A stretch of 60,000 nt of DNA from the NCBI GenBank assembly GCA_009746045.1, contig RPFO01000819.1, forward strand, positions 64,001 through 124,000. Reading direction: 5' to 3'. The notes beneath the pieces are model-generated. The model worked only from the letters and a program-made list of their open reading frames with translations, was not told the DNA's origin and did not search any database. The translations under genes were made by a program, and so were the position numbers. Source of the stretch: Mesostigma viride. Its lineage: Eukaryota; Streptophyta; Mesostigmatophyceae; Mesostigmatales; Mesostigmataceae. Below are positions 22,901 to 37,900 of the stretch, in pieces. How positions within the stretch are numbered: the first letter of the stretch is position 1; each line of letters opens with the position of its first letter.

Positions 22901-25900
22901 AAGCTGACCGCAAATGATGCAGGGGATGACCTGACGGTGTCTTTGTTGGGTACGCTGGATGTCAGCCTTGTGTTGTCGAGCGCGGGCACCAATACGGACG
23001 CCCTGCAGGTGACTGCCAGCGGTGGTGGTTTCCAGATGTCGGGTGTTTCTCAGCCATCCACCATCAAGCTGACTGCGGACGGTGCTGCTGATGACCTGAT
23101 GGTGGCGTTGCTAGGTGCCCAGGACGCCAGCTTGGTCTTGTCCAGTGCAGGCACCAACACGGATGCCCTGCAGGTGACTGCCAGCGGTGGTGGTTTCCAG
23201 ATGTCAGGGGTTTCTCAGCCCTCCACCATCAAGCTGACCGCGAATGACGGTGGGGATGACCTGACGGTGGCCTTGAATGGCGGCCCCTTGGATATTAGCC
23301 TTGTGATGTCCAGCACCGGCACCAACACGGATGCCATCCAGATCACTTCGAGCCTGGGTGGTATCCAGATGTCGGGTGTTTCTCAGCCATCCACCATCAA
23401 GCTGACTGCTGACGGCTCGGCTGATGACCTGACGGTGGCGTTGATGGGTGCCCAGGATGCTAGCTTGGTCTTGTCCAGTGCAGGCACCAACACCGATGCC
23501 CTGCAGGTGACTGCCAGCGGTGGTGGTTTCCAGATCTCTGGTGTTTCTCAGCCGTCGACCATCAAGCTGACCGCTGATGCTGCATCGGATGACCTAACGG
23601 TGTCTTTGTTAGGTACGCTGGATGTCAGCCTTGTGTTGTCGAGCGCGGGCACCAACACGGATGCCCTGCAGGTGACTGCCAGCGGTGGTGGTTTCCAGAT
23701 GTCGGGTGTTTCTCAGCCATCCACCGTCAAGCTGACCGCAAATGATGCAGGGGATGACCTGACGGTGTCTTTGTTGGGTACGCTGGATGTCAGCCTTGTG
23801 TTGTCGAGCGCGGGCACCAACACTGATGCCCTGCAGGTGACTGCCAGCGGTGGTGGTTTCCAGATGTCGGGTGTTTCTCAGCCTTCCACCATCAAGCTGA
23901 CCGCCGACGGTGCTGCTGATGACCTGACGGTGGCGTTGATGGGTGTCCAGGATGCCAGCCTGATCTTGTCAAGCGCAGGCACCAACACGGATGCCCTGCA
24001 GGTGACTGCCAGCGGTGGTGGTTTCCAGATGTCAGGGGTTTCTCAGCCGTCCACCATTAAGCTGACCGCGAATGACGGCGGGGATGACCTGACGGTGGCC
24101 TTGAATGGTGGCCCCTTGGATATCAGCCTTGTGATGTCCAGCACCGGCACCAACACGGATGCCATCCAGATCACTTCGAGCCTGGGTGGTATCCAGATGT
24201 CGGGTGTTTCTCAGCCGTCGACCATCAAGCTGACCGCTGATGCTGCATCGGATGACCTAACGGTGTCTTTGTTAGGTACTCTGGATGTCAGCCTTGTGTT
24301 GTCGAGCGCAGGCACCAACACAGATGCCCTGCAGGTGACTGCCAGCGGTGGTGGTTTCCAGATCTCGGCTGTTTCTCAGCCATCCACCATCAAGTTGACT
24401 GCGGACGGTGCTGCTGATGACCTGACGGTGGCATTGATGGGTGCCCAGGATGCTAGCTTGGTGTTGTCCAGCGCAGGCACCAACACGGATGCCCTCCAGG
24501 TGACTGCCAGCGGTGGTGGTTTCCAGATGTCAGGGGTTTCTCAGCCATCCACCATCAAGCTGACTGCGGACGGTGCTGCTGATGACCTGATGGTGGCGTT
24601 GCTAGGTGCCCAGGACGCCAGCTTGGTCTTGTCCAGTGCAGGCACCAACACGGATGCCCTGCAGGTGACTGCCAGCGGTGGTGGTTTCCAGATGTCGGGT
24701 GTTTCTCAGCCATCCACCATCAAGTTGACTGCTAACGACGGTGGGGATGACCTGACGGTGGCCTTGAATGGCGGCCCCTTGGATATCAGCCTTGTGATGT
24801 CCAGCACCGGCACCAACACGGATGCCATCCAGATCACTTCGAGCCTGGGTGGTATCCAGATGTCGGGTGTTTCGCAGGCCTCCACCATTAAGTTGACTGC
24901 TGACAGCTCTGCTGATGACCTGACGGTGGCGTTGATGGGTGCCCAGGATGCCAGCTTGGTCTTGTCCAGTGCAGGCACCAACACCGATGCCCTGCAGGTG
25001 ACTGCCAGCGGTGGTGGTTTCCAGATCTCCGGTGTTTCGCAGCCGTCCACCATCAAGTTGACCGCTGACGCTGCATCGGATGACCTGACAGTTGCCGTGG
25101 CGGGCGCGTATGATGTCAGCCTTGTGTTGTCAAGCGCAGGCACCAACACTGATGCCCTGCAGGTGACTGCCAGCGGTGGTGGCTTCCAGATGTCGGGTGT
25201 TTCTCAGCCGTCCACCATCAAGTTGACTGCTGACGCTGCATCGGATGACCTGACAGTTGCCGTGGTGGGCGCGTATGATGTCAGCCTTGTGTTGTCAAGC
25301 ACGGGCACCAACGCGGATGCCCTCCAGGTGACTGCCAGCGGTGGTGGCTTCCAGATGACGGGTGTTTCTCAGCCTTCCACCATCAAGCTGACCGCCGACG
25401 GTGCTGCTGATGACCTGACGGTGGCTTTGCTGGGTGCCCAGGATGCCAGCTTAGTCTTGTCCAGTGCAGGCACCAACACGGATGCCCTGCAGGTGACTGC
25501 CAGCGGTGGTGGTTTCCAGATGTCTGGTGTTTCTCAGCCATCCACCATCAAGCTGACTGCGGACGGTGCTGCTGATGACCTGATGGTGGCGTTGCTAGGT
25601 GCCCAGGACGCCAGCTTGGTCTTGTCCAGTGCAGGCACCAACACGGATGCCCTGCAGGTGACTGCCAGCGGTGGTGGCTTCCAGATGTCTGGTGTTTCTC
25701 AGCCATCCACCATCAAGTTGACTGCGAACGACGGTGGGGATGACCTGACGGTGGCCTTGAATGGCGGCCCCTTGGATATCAGCCTTGTGATGTCCAGCAC
25801 CGGCACCAACACGGATGCCATCCAGATCACTTCGAGCCTGGGTGGTATCCAGATGTCGGGCGTTTCGCAGGCCTCCACCATTAAGTTGACTGCTGACAGC

Positions 25901-28900
25901 TCTGCTGATGACCTGACGGTGGCTTTGCTGGGTGCCCAGGATGCCAGCTTGGTGCTTTCCAGTGCAGGCACCAACACCGATGCCCTGCAGGTGACTGCCA
26001 GCGGTGGTGGTTTCCAGATGTCGGGTGTTTCTCAGCCGTCCACTGTCAAGCTGACCGCAAATGATGCAGGGGATGACCTGACGGTGTCTTTGTTGGGTAC
26101 GCTGGATGTCAGCCTCGTCTTGTCAAGCGCAGGCACAAACACGGATGCCCTGCAGGTGACTGCCAGCGGTGGTGGCTTCCAGATGTCGGGTGTTTCTCAG
26201 CCGTCCACCATCAAGCTGACTGCGGACGGTGCTGCTGATGACCTGATGGTGGCGTTGCTAGGTGCCCAGGATGCCAGCTTGATCTTGTCAAGCGCGGGCA
26301 CCAACACGGACGCCCTGCAGGTGACTGCCAGCGGTGGTGGTTTCCAGATCTCCGGTGTTTCGCAGCCGTCCACCATCAAGTTGACCGCTGACGCTGCATC
26401 GGATGACCTGACAGTCGCCGTGGCGGGCGCCTATGATGTGAGCCTTGTGTTGTCAAGCACGGGCACCAACACGGATGCCCTCCAGATGACTGCCAGTGGT
26501 GGTGGCTTCCAGCTGACAGGTGTTTCTCAGCCGTCCACGATCCAGCTGACTGCCAATGGTGCATCGGATGACCTGACGGTGGCCTTGCTGGGTGCCCAAG
26601 ATGCCAGCCTGATCTTGTCAAGCGCAGGTACCAACACGGACGCCCTGCAGGTTACTGCCAGTGCTGGAGGCTTGGTGATGACTGCCAGTGGTGGTGGCTT
26701 CCAACTGACGGGTGTTTCCCTGCCTTCCACCATCCAGCTGACTGCCGATGGTGCTGCTGATGACCTGACTGTGGCGGTTGTGGGTAACCAGGATGTGAGC
26801 CTTGTGTTGTCAAGCACGGGCACCAACACGGATGCCCTCCAGATGACTGCCAGCGGCGGTGGCTTCCAGCTGACAGGTGTTTCGCAGCCGTCCACCATCC
26901 AGCTGACTGCCAATGGTGCATCGGATGACCTGACGGTGGCCTTGCTGGGTGCCCAGGATTCCAGCCTCATCTTGTCCAGCGCAGGCACCAACACGGATGC
27001 TCTGCAGTTTACTGCCAGCGGTGGTGGCTTCCAGATCTCGGGTGTTTCTCAGCCTTCCACCATCAAGTTGACCGCTGATGCTGCATCGGATGACCTGACA
27101 GTTGCCGTGGCAGGTGCGTTCGATGTGAGCCTCGTGTTATCAAGCACGGGCACCAACACGGATGCCCTCCAGATGACTGCCAGCGGTGGTGGCTTCCAGC
27201 TGACAGGTGTTTCTCAGCCTTCCACCATCCAGCTGACTGCCAATGGTGCATCGGATGACCTGACGGTGGCCTTGCTGGGTGCCCAGGATTCCAGCCTCAT
27301 CTTGTCCAGCGCAGGCACCAACACCGATGCTCTGCAGGTTACTGCCAGCGGTGGTGGCTTCCAGATCTCGGGTGTTTCTCAACCTTCCACCATCAAGTTG
27401 ACCGCTGACGCTGCATCGGATGACCTGACAGTTGCCGTGGCGGGCGCGTATGATGTGAGCCTTGTGTTGTCAAGCACAGGCACCAACACGGACGCCCTCC
27501 AGGTGACTGCCACTGGTGGTGGCTTCCAGATATCGGGTGTTTCTCAGCCATCCACCATCAAGTTGACCGCTGACGCTGCATCGGATGACCTGACAGTTGC
27601 TGTGGCGGGCGCGTATGATGTGAGCCTCGTGTTGTCCAGTACGGGCACCAACACGGATGCCCTCCAGATGACTGCCAGTGGCGGCGGGTTCCAGCTGACA
27701 GGTGTTTCGCAGCCTTCTACCATTCAGCTGACTGCCAACGGTGCATCGGATGACCTGACAGTAGCGTTGCTGGGGGCCCAGGATGCCAGCTTGATCTTGT
27801 CGAGCGCAGGCACCAACACAGATGCTCTGCAGGTGACTGCCAGCGGTGGTGGCTTCCAGATCTCGGGTGTTTCTCAGTCGTCCACCATCAAGTTGACCGC
27901 TGACGCTGCATCGGATGACCTGACAGTTGCTGTGGTCGGCGCGTATGATGTGAGCCTTGTGTTGTCAAGCACGGGCACCAACACAGATGCCCTCCAGATG
28001 ACTGCCAGCGGCGGTGGCTTCCAGCTGACAGGTGTTTCGCAGCCTTCTGCCATTCAGCTGACTGCCAATGGTGCTGCTGATGACCTGACGGTGGCCTTGC
28101 TGGGTGCCCAGGATGCTAGCTTGGTCTTGTCCAGTGCAGGCACCAACACGGACGCCCTGCAGGTGACTGCCAGTGCTGGAGGCTTGGTGATGACTGCCAG
28201 CGGTGGAGGCTTCCAACTGACGGGTGTTTCTCTGCCGTCTACCATCCAGCTGACTGCTGATGGTGCTGCTGATGACCTGACTGTGGCGGTTGTGGGTAAC
28301 CAGGATGTGAGCCTTGTGTTGTCAAGCACGGGCACCAACACGGATGCCCTCCAGATGACTGCCAGCGGTGGTGGCTTCCAGCTGACAGGTGTTTCTCAGC
28401 CATCCACCATCCAGCTGACTGCCAATGGTGCGTCGGATGACCTGACGGTAGCCTTGCTGGGTGCCCAGGATTCCAGCCTCATCTTGTCCAGCGCAGGCAC
28501 CAACACGGATGCCCTGCAGGTTACTGCCAGCGGTGGTGGCTTCCAGATCTCGGGTGTTTCTCAGCCGTCCACCATCAAGTTGACCGCTGATGCTGCATCG
28601 GATGACCTGACCGTTGCCGTGGCAGGTGCGTTCGATGTGAGCCTCGTGTTATCAAGCACGGGCACCAACACGGATGCCCTCCAGATGACTGCCAGCGGCG
28701 GCGGGTTCCAGCTGACAGGTGTTTCGCAGCCTTCTGCCATTCAGCTGACTGCCAATGGTGCTGCTGATGACCTGACGGTGGCCTTGCTGGGTGCCCAGGA
28801 TGCTAGCTTGGTCTTGTCCAGTGCAGGCACCAACACAGATGCCCTGCAGGTGACTGCCAGCGGTGGTGGCTTCCAGATCTCCGGTGTTTCGCAGCCGTCC

Positions 28901-31900
28901 ACCATCAAGTTGACCGCTGACGCTGCATCGGATGACCTGACAGTTGCCGTGGCAGGTGCGTTCGATGTGAGCCTTGTGTTGTCAAGCACGGGCACCAACA
29001 CGGATGCCCTCCAGATGACTGCCAGTGGCGGTGGCTTCCAGCTGACAGGTGTTTCGCAGCCGTCCACCATTCAGCTGACTGCCAATGGTGCTGCTGATGA
29101 CCTGACAGTGGCTTTGCTGGGTGCCCAGGATGCCAGCCTGATCTTGTCAAGTGCAGGCACCAACACGGACGCGCTCCAGGTGACTGCCAGTGCTGGAGGC
29201 TTGGTGATGACTGCCAGCGGTGGAGGCTTCCAACTGACGGGTGTTTCTCTGCCTTCCACCATCCAGCTGACTGCTGATGGTGCTGCTGATGACCTGACTG
29301 TGGCGGTTGTGGGTAACCAGGATGTGAGCCTTGTGTTGTCCAGCACAGGCACCAACACGGATGCCCTCCAGATGACTGCCAGCGGTGGTGGCTTCCAGTT
29401 GACAGGTGTTTCTCAGCCGTCCACCATCCAGCTGACTGCCAATGGTGCATCGGATGACCTGACGGTGGCCTTGCTGGGTGCCCAGGATGCCAGCCTGGTG
29501 TTGTCCAGCGCAGGCACCAACACCGATGCTCTGCAGGTTACTGCCAGCGGTGGTGGCTTCCAGATCTCGGGTGTTTCTCAACCTTCCACCATCAAGTTGA
29601 CCGCTGACGCTGCATCGGATGACCTGACAGTTGCCGTGGCGGGCGCGTATGATGTGAGCCTTGTGTTGTCAAGCACAGGCACCAACACGGACGCCCTCCA
29701 GGTGACTGCCACTGGTGGTGGCTTCCAGATATCGGGTGTTTCTCAGCCATCCACCATCAAGTTGACCGCTGACGCTGCATCGGATGACCTGACAGTTGCT
29801 GTGGCGGGCGCGTATGATGTGAGCCTCGTCTTGTCCAGTACGGGCACCAACACGGATGCCCTCCAGATGACTGCCAGTGGCGGTGGCTTCCAGCTGACAG
29901 GTGTTTCGCAGCCTTCTACCATTCAGCTGACTGCCAACGGTGCATCGGATGACCTGACAGTAGCGTTGCTGGGGGCCCAGGATGCCAGCCTGATCTTGTC
30001 GAGCGCAGGCACCAACACAGATGCTCTGCAGGTTACTGCCAGCGGTGGTGGCTTCCAGATCTCGGGTGTTTCTCAGTCGTCCACCATCAAGTTGACCGCT
30101 GACGCTGCATCGGATGACCTGACAGTTGCTGTGGCGGGCGCGTATGATGTGAGCCTTGTGTTGTCAAGCACGGGCACCAACACAGATGCCCTCCAGATGA
30201 CTGCCAGCGGCGGTGGCTTCCAGCTGACAGGTGTTTCGCAGCCTTCTGCCATTCAGCTGACTGCCAATGGTGCTGCTGATGACCTGACGGTGGCCTTGCT
30301 GGGTGCCCAGGATGCTAGCTTGGTCTTGTCCAGTGCAGGCACCAACACGGATGCCCTGCAGGTGACTGCCAGTGCCGGAGGCTTGGTGATGACTGCCAGC
30401 GGTGGTGGCTTCCAGCTGACGGGTGTTTCCCTGCCGTCTACCATCCAGCTGACTGCCGATGGTGCTGCTGATGACCTGACTGTGGCGGTTGTGGGTAACC
30501 AGGATGTGAGCCTTGTGTTGTCAAGTGCAGGCACCAACACGGATGCCCTGCAGGTTACTGCCAGCGGTGGTGGTTTCCAGATCTCGGGTGTTTCTCAGTC
30601 GTCCACCATCAAGTTGACCGCTGACGCTGCGTCGGATGACCTGACAGTTGCTGTGGCAGGTGCCTTCGATGTGAGCCTTGTGTTGTCCAGCACGGGCACC
30701 AACACAGATGCCCTGCAGGTTACTGCCAGCGGTGGTGGTTTCCAGATCTCGGGTGTTTCTCAGCCGTCCACCATTCAGCTGACTGCCAATGGTGCTGCTG
30801 ATGACCTGACGGTGGCATTGCTGGGTGCCCAGGATGCCAGCCTGATCTTGTCAAGTGCAGGCACGAACACGGACGCCCTGCAGGTTACTGCCAGTGCTGG
30901 AGGCTTGGTGATGACTGCCAGCGGTGGTGGGTTCCAGCTGACAGGCGTTTCCCTGCCTTCAACCATCCAGTTGACTGCCAATGATGCTGCAGATGACCTG
31001 ACGGTGGCATTGCTGGGTGCCCAGGATGCCAGCCTGGTCTTGTCGAGCGCAGGCACCAACACAGATGCTCTGCAGGTGACTGCCAGCGGTGGTGGTTTCC
31101 AGATCTCGGGTGTTTCTCAGTCATCCACCATCAAGTTGACCGCTGACGCTGCATCGGATGACCTGACAGTTGCCGTGGCAGGTGCGTTCGATGTGAGCCT
31201 TGTGTTGTCCAGCACGGGCACCAACACCGATGCCCTCCAGATGACTGCCAGTGGCGGTGGCTTCCAGCTGACAGGTGTTTCGCAGCCGTCCACCATTCAG
31301 CTGACTGCCAATGGTGCTGCTGATGACCTGACTGTGGCGGTTGTGGGTAACCAGGATGTGAGCCTTGTGTTGTCCAGTGCAGGCACCAACACGGACGCCC
31401 TGCAGGTGACTGCCAGCGGTGGTGGTTTCCAGATCTCGGGTGTTTCTCAGTCGTCCACCATCAAGTTGACCGCTGACGCTGCGTCGGATGACCTGACAGT
31501 TGCTGTGGCAGGTGCGTTCGATGTGAGCCTTGTGTTGTCCAGCACGGGCACCAACACGGATGCCCTCCAGATGACTGCCAGTGGCGGTGGCTTCCAGCTG
31601 ACAGGTGTTTCGCAGCCGTCCACCATCCAGCTGACTGCCAATGGTGCATCGGATGACCTGACGGTGGCGTTGCTGGGTGCCCAGGATGCTAGCTTAGTCT
31701 TGTCGAGCGCAGGCACCAACACAGATGCTCTGCAGGTGACTGCCAGCGGTGGTGGCTTCCAGATCTCGGGTGTTTCTCAGTCGTCCACCATCAAGTTGAC
31801 CGCTGACGCTGCGTCGGATGACCTGACAGTTGCCGTGGCAGGTGCGTTCGATGTGAGCCTTGTGTTGTCCAGCACGGGCACCAACACAGATGCCCTCCAG

Positions 31901-34900
31901 ATGACTGCCAGTGGCGGTGGCTTCCAGCTGACAGGTGTTTCTCAGCCGTCCACCATTCAGCTGACTGCCAATGGTGCTGCTGATGACCTGACGGTGGCAT
32001 TGCTGGGTGCCCAGGATGCCAGCCTGATCTTGTCAAGTGCAGGCACGAACACGGACGCCCTGCAGGTTACTGCCAGTGCTGGAGGCTTGGTGATGACTGC
32101 CAGCGGTGGTGGGTTCCAGCTGACAGGCGTTTCCCTGCCTTCAACCATCCAGTTGACTGCCAATGATGCTGCAGATGACCTGACGGTGGCATTGCTGGGT
32201 GCCCAGGATGCCAGCCTGGTCTTGTCGAGCGCAGGCACCAACACAGATGCTCTGCAGGTGACTGCCAGCGGTGGTGGCTTCCAGATCTCGGGTGTTTCTC
32301 AGTCGTCTACCATCAAGTTGACCGCTGACGCTGCATCGGATGACCTGACAGTTGCCGTTGCAGGTGCCTTCGACGTGAGCCTTGTGTTGTCCAGCACGGG
32401 CACCAACACGGATGCCCTCCAGATGACTGCCAGTGGCGGTGGCTTCCAGCTGACAGGTGTTTCGCAGCCGTCCACCATCCAGCTGACTGCCAATGGTGCT
32501 GCTGATGACCTGACGGTGGCGTTGCTGGGTGCCCAGGATGCTAGCTTAGTCTTGTCGAGCGCAGGCACCAACACAGATGCTCTGCAGGTGACTGCCAGCG
32601 GTGGTGGCTTCCAGATCTCGGGTGTTTCTCAGTCGTCCACCATCAAGTTGACCGCTGACGCTGCATCGGATGACCTGACAGTTGCCGTGGCAGGTGCGTT
32701 CGATGTGAGCCTTGTGTTGTCCAGCACGGGCACCAACACAGATGCCCTCCAGATGACTGCCAGTGGCGGTGGCTTCCAGCTGACAGGTGTTTCGCAGCCG
32801 TCCACCATCCAGCTGACTGCCAATGGTGCTGCTGATGACCTGACGGTGGCGTTGCTGGGTGCCCAGGATGCTAGCTTAGTCTTGTCGAGCGCAGGCACCA
32901 ACACAGATGCTCTGCAGGTGACTGCCAGCGGTGGTGGCTTCCAGATCTCGGGTGTTTCTCAGTCGTCCACCATCAAGTTGACCGCTGACGCTGCATCGGA
33001 TGACCTGACAGTTGCCGTGGCAGGTGCGTTCGATGTGAGCCTTGTGTTGTCCAGCACGGGCACCAACACAGATGCCCTCCAGATGACTGCCAGTGGCGGT
33101 GGCTTCCAGCTGACAGGTGTTTCGCAGCCGTCCACCATCCAGCTGACTGCCAATGGTGCATCGGATGACCTGACGGTGGCGTTGCTGGGTGCCCAGGATG
33201 CTAGCTTAGTCTTGTCGAGCGCAGGCACCAACACAGATGCTCTGCAGGTGACTGCCAGCGGTGGTGGCTTCCAGATCTCGGGTGTTTCTCAGTCGTCCAC
33301 CATCAAGTTGACCGCTGACGCTGCGTCGGATGACCTGACAGTTGCCGTGGCAGGTGCGTTCGATGTGAGCCTTGTGTTGTCCAGCACGGGCACCAACACG
33401 GATGCCCTCCAGATGACTGCCAGTGGCGGTGGCTTCCAGCTGACAGGTGTTTCGCAGCCGTCCACCATTCAGCTGACTGCCAATGGTGCTGCTGATGACC
33501 TGACGGTGGCATTGCTGGGTGCCCAGGATGCCAGCCTGATCTTGTCCAGTGCAGGCACAAACACGGACGCTCTGCAGGTTACTGCCAGTGCTGGAGGCTT
33601 GGTGATGACTGCCAGCGGTGGTGGGTTCCAGCTGACAGGCGTTTCCCTGCCTTCAACCATCCAGTTGACTGCCAATGATGCTGCAGATGACCTGACGGTG
33701 GCCTTGCTGGGTGCCCAGGATGCCAGCCTGGTGTTATCTAGCGCAGGCACCAACACAGATGCTCTGCAGGTGACTGCCAGCGGTGGTGGCTTCCAGATCT
33801 CGGGTGTTTCTCAGTCGTCTACCATCAAGTTGACCGCTGACGCTGCATCGGATGACCTGACAGTTGCCGTGGCAGGTGCCTTCGACGTGAGCCTTGTGTT
33901 GTCCAGCACGGGCACCAACACAGATGCCCTCCAGATGACTGCCAGTGGCGGTGGCTTCCAGCTGACAGGTGTTTCGCAGCCGTCCACCATCCAGCTGACT
34001 GCCAATGGTGCTGCTGATGACCTGACGGTGGCGTTGCTGGGTGCCCAGGATGCTAGCTTAGTCTTGTCGAGCGCAGGCACCAACACAGATGCTCTGCAGG
34101 TGACTGCCAGCGGTGGTGGCTTCCAGATCTCGGGTGTTTCTCAGTCGTCCACCATCAAGTTGACCGCTGACGCTGCGTCGGATGACCTGACAGTTGCCGT
34201 GGCAGGTGCGTTCGATGTGAGCCTTGTGTTGTCCAGCACGGGCACCAACACAGATGCCCTCCAGATGACTGCCAGTGGCGGTGGCTTCCAGCTGACAGGT
34301 GTTTCGCAGCCGTCCACCATCCAGCTGACTGCCAATGGTGCTGCTGATGACCTGACGGTGGCGTTGCTGGGTGCCCAGGATGCTAGCTTAGTCTTGTCGA
34401 GCGCAGGCACCAACACAGATGCTCTGCAGGTGACTGCCAGCGGTGGTGGCTTCCAGATCTCGGGTGTTTCGCAGCCGTCCACCATCAAGTTGACCGCTGA
34501 CGCTGCGTCGGATGACCTGACAGTTGCCGTGGCAGGTGCGTTCGATGTGAGCCTTGTGTTGTCCAGCACGGGCACCAACACGGATGCCCTCCAGATGACT
34601 GCCAGTGGCGGTGGCTTCCAGCTGACAGGTGTTTCGCAGCCGTCCACCATCCAGCTGACTGCCAATGGTGCATCGGATGACCTGACGGTGGCGTTGCTGG
34701 GGGCCCAGGATTCTAGCTTAGTCTTGTCGAGCGCAGGCACCAACACAGATGCTCTGCAGGTGACTGCCAGCGGTGGTGGCTTCCAGATCTCGGGTGTTTC
34801 TCAGTCGTCCACCATCAAGTTGACCGCTGACGCTGCGTCGGATGACCTGACAGTTGCCGTGGCAGGTGCGTTCGATGTGAGCCTTGTGTTGTCCAGCACG

Positions 34901-37900
34901 GGCACCAACACAGATGCCCTCCAGATGACTGCCAGTGGCGGTGGCTTCCAGCTGACAGGTGTTTCGCAGCCGTCCACCATTCAGCTGACTGCCAATGGTG
35001 CTGCTGATGACCTGACGGTGGCATTGCTGGGTGCCCAGGATGCCAGCCTGATCTTGTCAAGTGCAGGCACGAACACGGACGCCCTGCAGGTTACTGCCAG
35101 TGCTGGAGGCTTGGTGATGACTGCCAGCGGTGGTGGGTTCCAGCTGACAGGCGTTTCCCTGCCTTCAACCATCCAGTTGACTGCCAATGATGCTGCAGAT
35201 GACCTGACGGTGGCATTGCTGGGCGCCCAGGATGCCAGCCTGGTCTTGTCGAGCGCAGGCACCAACACAGATGCTCTGCAGGTGACTGCCAGCGGTGGTG
35301 GCTTCCAGATCTCGGGTGTTTCACAGTCGTCTACCATCAAGTTGACCGCTGACGCTGCATCGGATGACCTGACAGTTGCCGTTGCAGGTGCCTTCGACGT
35401 GAGCCTTGTGTTGTCCAGCACGGGCACCAACACGGATGCCCTCCAGATGACTGCCAGTGGCGGTGGCTTCCAGCTGACAGGTGTTTCGCAGCCGTCCACC
35501 ATCCAGCTGACTGCCAATGGTGCTGCAGATGACCTGACGGTGGCGTTGCTGGGTGCCCAGGATGCTAGCTTAGTCTTGTCGAGCGCAGGCACCAACACAG
35601 ATGCTCTGCAGGTGACTGCCAGCGGTGGTGGCTTCCAGATCTCGGGTGTTTCTCAGTCGTCCACCATCAAGTTGACCGCTGACGCTGCATCGGATGACCT
35701 GACAGTTGCCGTGGCAGGTGCGTTCGATGTGAGCCTTGTGTTGTCCAGCACGGGCACCAACACAGATGCCCTCCAGATGACTGCCAGTGGCGGTGGCTTC
35801 CAGCTGACAGGTGTTTCGCAGCCGTCCACCATCCAGCTGACTGCCAATGGTGCTGCTGATGACCTGACGGTGGCGTTGCTGGGTGCCCAGGATGCTAGCT
35901 TAGTCTTGTCGAGCGCAGGCACCAACACGGATGCTCTGCAGGTGACTGCCAGCGGTGGTGGCTTCCAGATCTCGGGTGTTTCTCAGTCGTCTACCATCAA
36001 GTTGACCGCTGACGCTGCGTCGGATGACCTGACAGTTGCCGTGGCAGGTGCCTTCGACGTGAGCCTTGTGTTGTCCAGCACGGGCACCAACACAGATGCC
36101 CTCCAGATGACTGCCAGTGGCGGTGGCTTCCAGCTGACAGGTGTTTCGCAGCCGTCCACCATTCAGCTGACTGCCAATGGTGCTGCTGATGACCTGACGG
36201 TGGCTTTGCTGGGTGCCCAGGATGCTAGCTTAGTCTTGTCGAGCGCAGGCACCAACACAGATGCTCTGCAGGTGACTGCCAGCGGTGGTGGCTTCCAGAT
36301 CTCGGGTGTTTCTCAGTCGTCCACCATCAAGTTGACCGCTGACGCTGCGTCGGATGACCTGACAGTTGCCGTGGCAGGTGCGTTCGATGTGAGCCTTGTG
36401 TTGTCCAGCACGGGCACCAACACGGATGCCCTCCAGATGACTGCCAGTGGCGGTGGCTTCCAGCTGACAGGTGTTTCGCAGCCTTCCACCATCCAGCTGA
36501 CTGCCAATGGTGCTGCTGATGACCTGATGGTGGCATTGCTGGGTGCCCAGGATTCCAGCCTGGTGTTGTCTAGCGCTGGCACCAACACGGATGCCCTCCA
36601 GATGACTGCCAGTGGTGGTGGCTTCCAGCTGACAGGTGTTTCGCAGCCGTCCACCATCCAGCTGACTGCCAATGGTGCATCGGATGACCTGACGGTGGCT
36701 TTGCTGGGTGCCCAGGATGCCAGCCTGATCTTGTCAAGTGCAGGCACCAACACGGACGCCCTGCAGGTTACTGCCAGTGCTGGAGGCTTGGTGATGACTG
36801 CCAGCGGTGGTGGGTTCCAGCTGACAGGCGTTTCCCTGCCTTCCACCATCCAGTTGACTGCCAATGATGCTGCAGATGACCTGACGGTGGCATTGCTGGG
36901 TGCCCAGGATGCCAGCCTGGTGTTATCTAGCGCAGGCACCAACACGGATGCCCTGCAGGTGACTGCCAGCGGTGGTGGTTTCCAGATCTCCGGTGTTTCG
37001 CAGCCGTCCACCATCAAGTTGACCGCTGACGCTGCATCGGATGACCTGACAGTTGCCGTGGCGGGCGCCTATGATGTGAGCCTTGTGTTGTCAAGCACGG
37101 GCACCAACACAGATGCCCTCCAGATGACTGCCAGCGGTGGTGGCTTCCAGCTGACAGGTGTTTCGCAGCCGTCCAGCATTCAGCTGACTGCCAATGGTGC
37201 TGCTGATGACCTGACGGTGGCTTTGCTTGGTGCCCAGGATGCTAGCTTAGTCTTGTCGAGCGCAGGCACCAACACGGATGCCCTGCAGGTGACTGCCAGC
37301 GGTGGTGGCTTCCAGATCTCGGGTGTTTCTCAGTCGTCCACCATCAAGTTGACCGCTGACGCTGCATCGGATGACCTGACAGTTGCCGTGGCAGGTGCCT
37401 TCGACGTGAGCCTTGTGTTGTCCAGCACGGGCACCAACACGGATGCCCTCCAGATGACTGCCAGTGGTGGTGGCTTCCAGCTGACAGGTGTTTCGCAGCC
37501 GTCCACCATCCAGCTGACTGCCAATGGTGCATCGGATGACCTGACGGTGGCTTTGCTGGGTGCCCAGGATGCCAGCCTGATCTTGTCAAGTGCAGGCACC
37601 AACACGGACGCCCTGCAGGTTACTGCCAGTGCTGGAGGCTTGGTAATGACTGCCAGCGGTGGTGGCTTCCAGCTGACGGGCGTTTCCCTGCCTTCCACCA
37701 TCCAGTTGACTGCCAATGATGCTGCAGATGACCTGACGGTGGCATTGCTGGGTGCCCAGGATGCCAGCCTGGTGTTGTCTAGCGCTGGCACCAACACGGA
37801 TGCCCTGCAGGTGACTGCCAGCGGTGGTGGTTTCCAGATCTCGGGCGTTTCTCAGTCGTCCACCATCAAGTTGACCGCTGACGCTGCATCGGATGACCTG

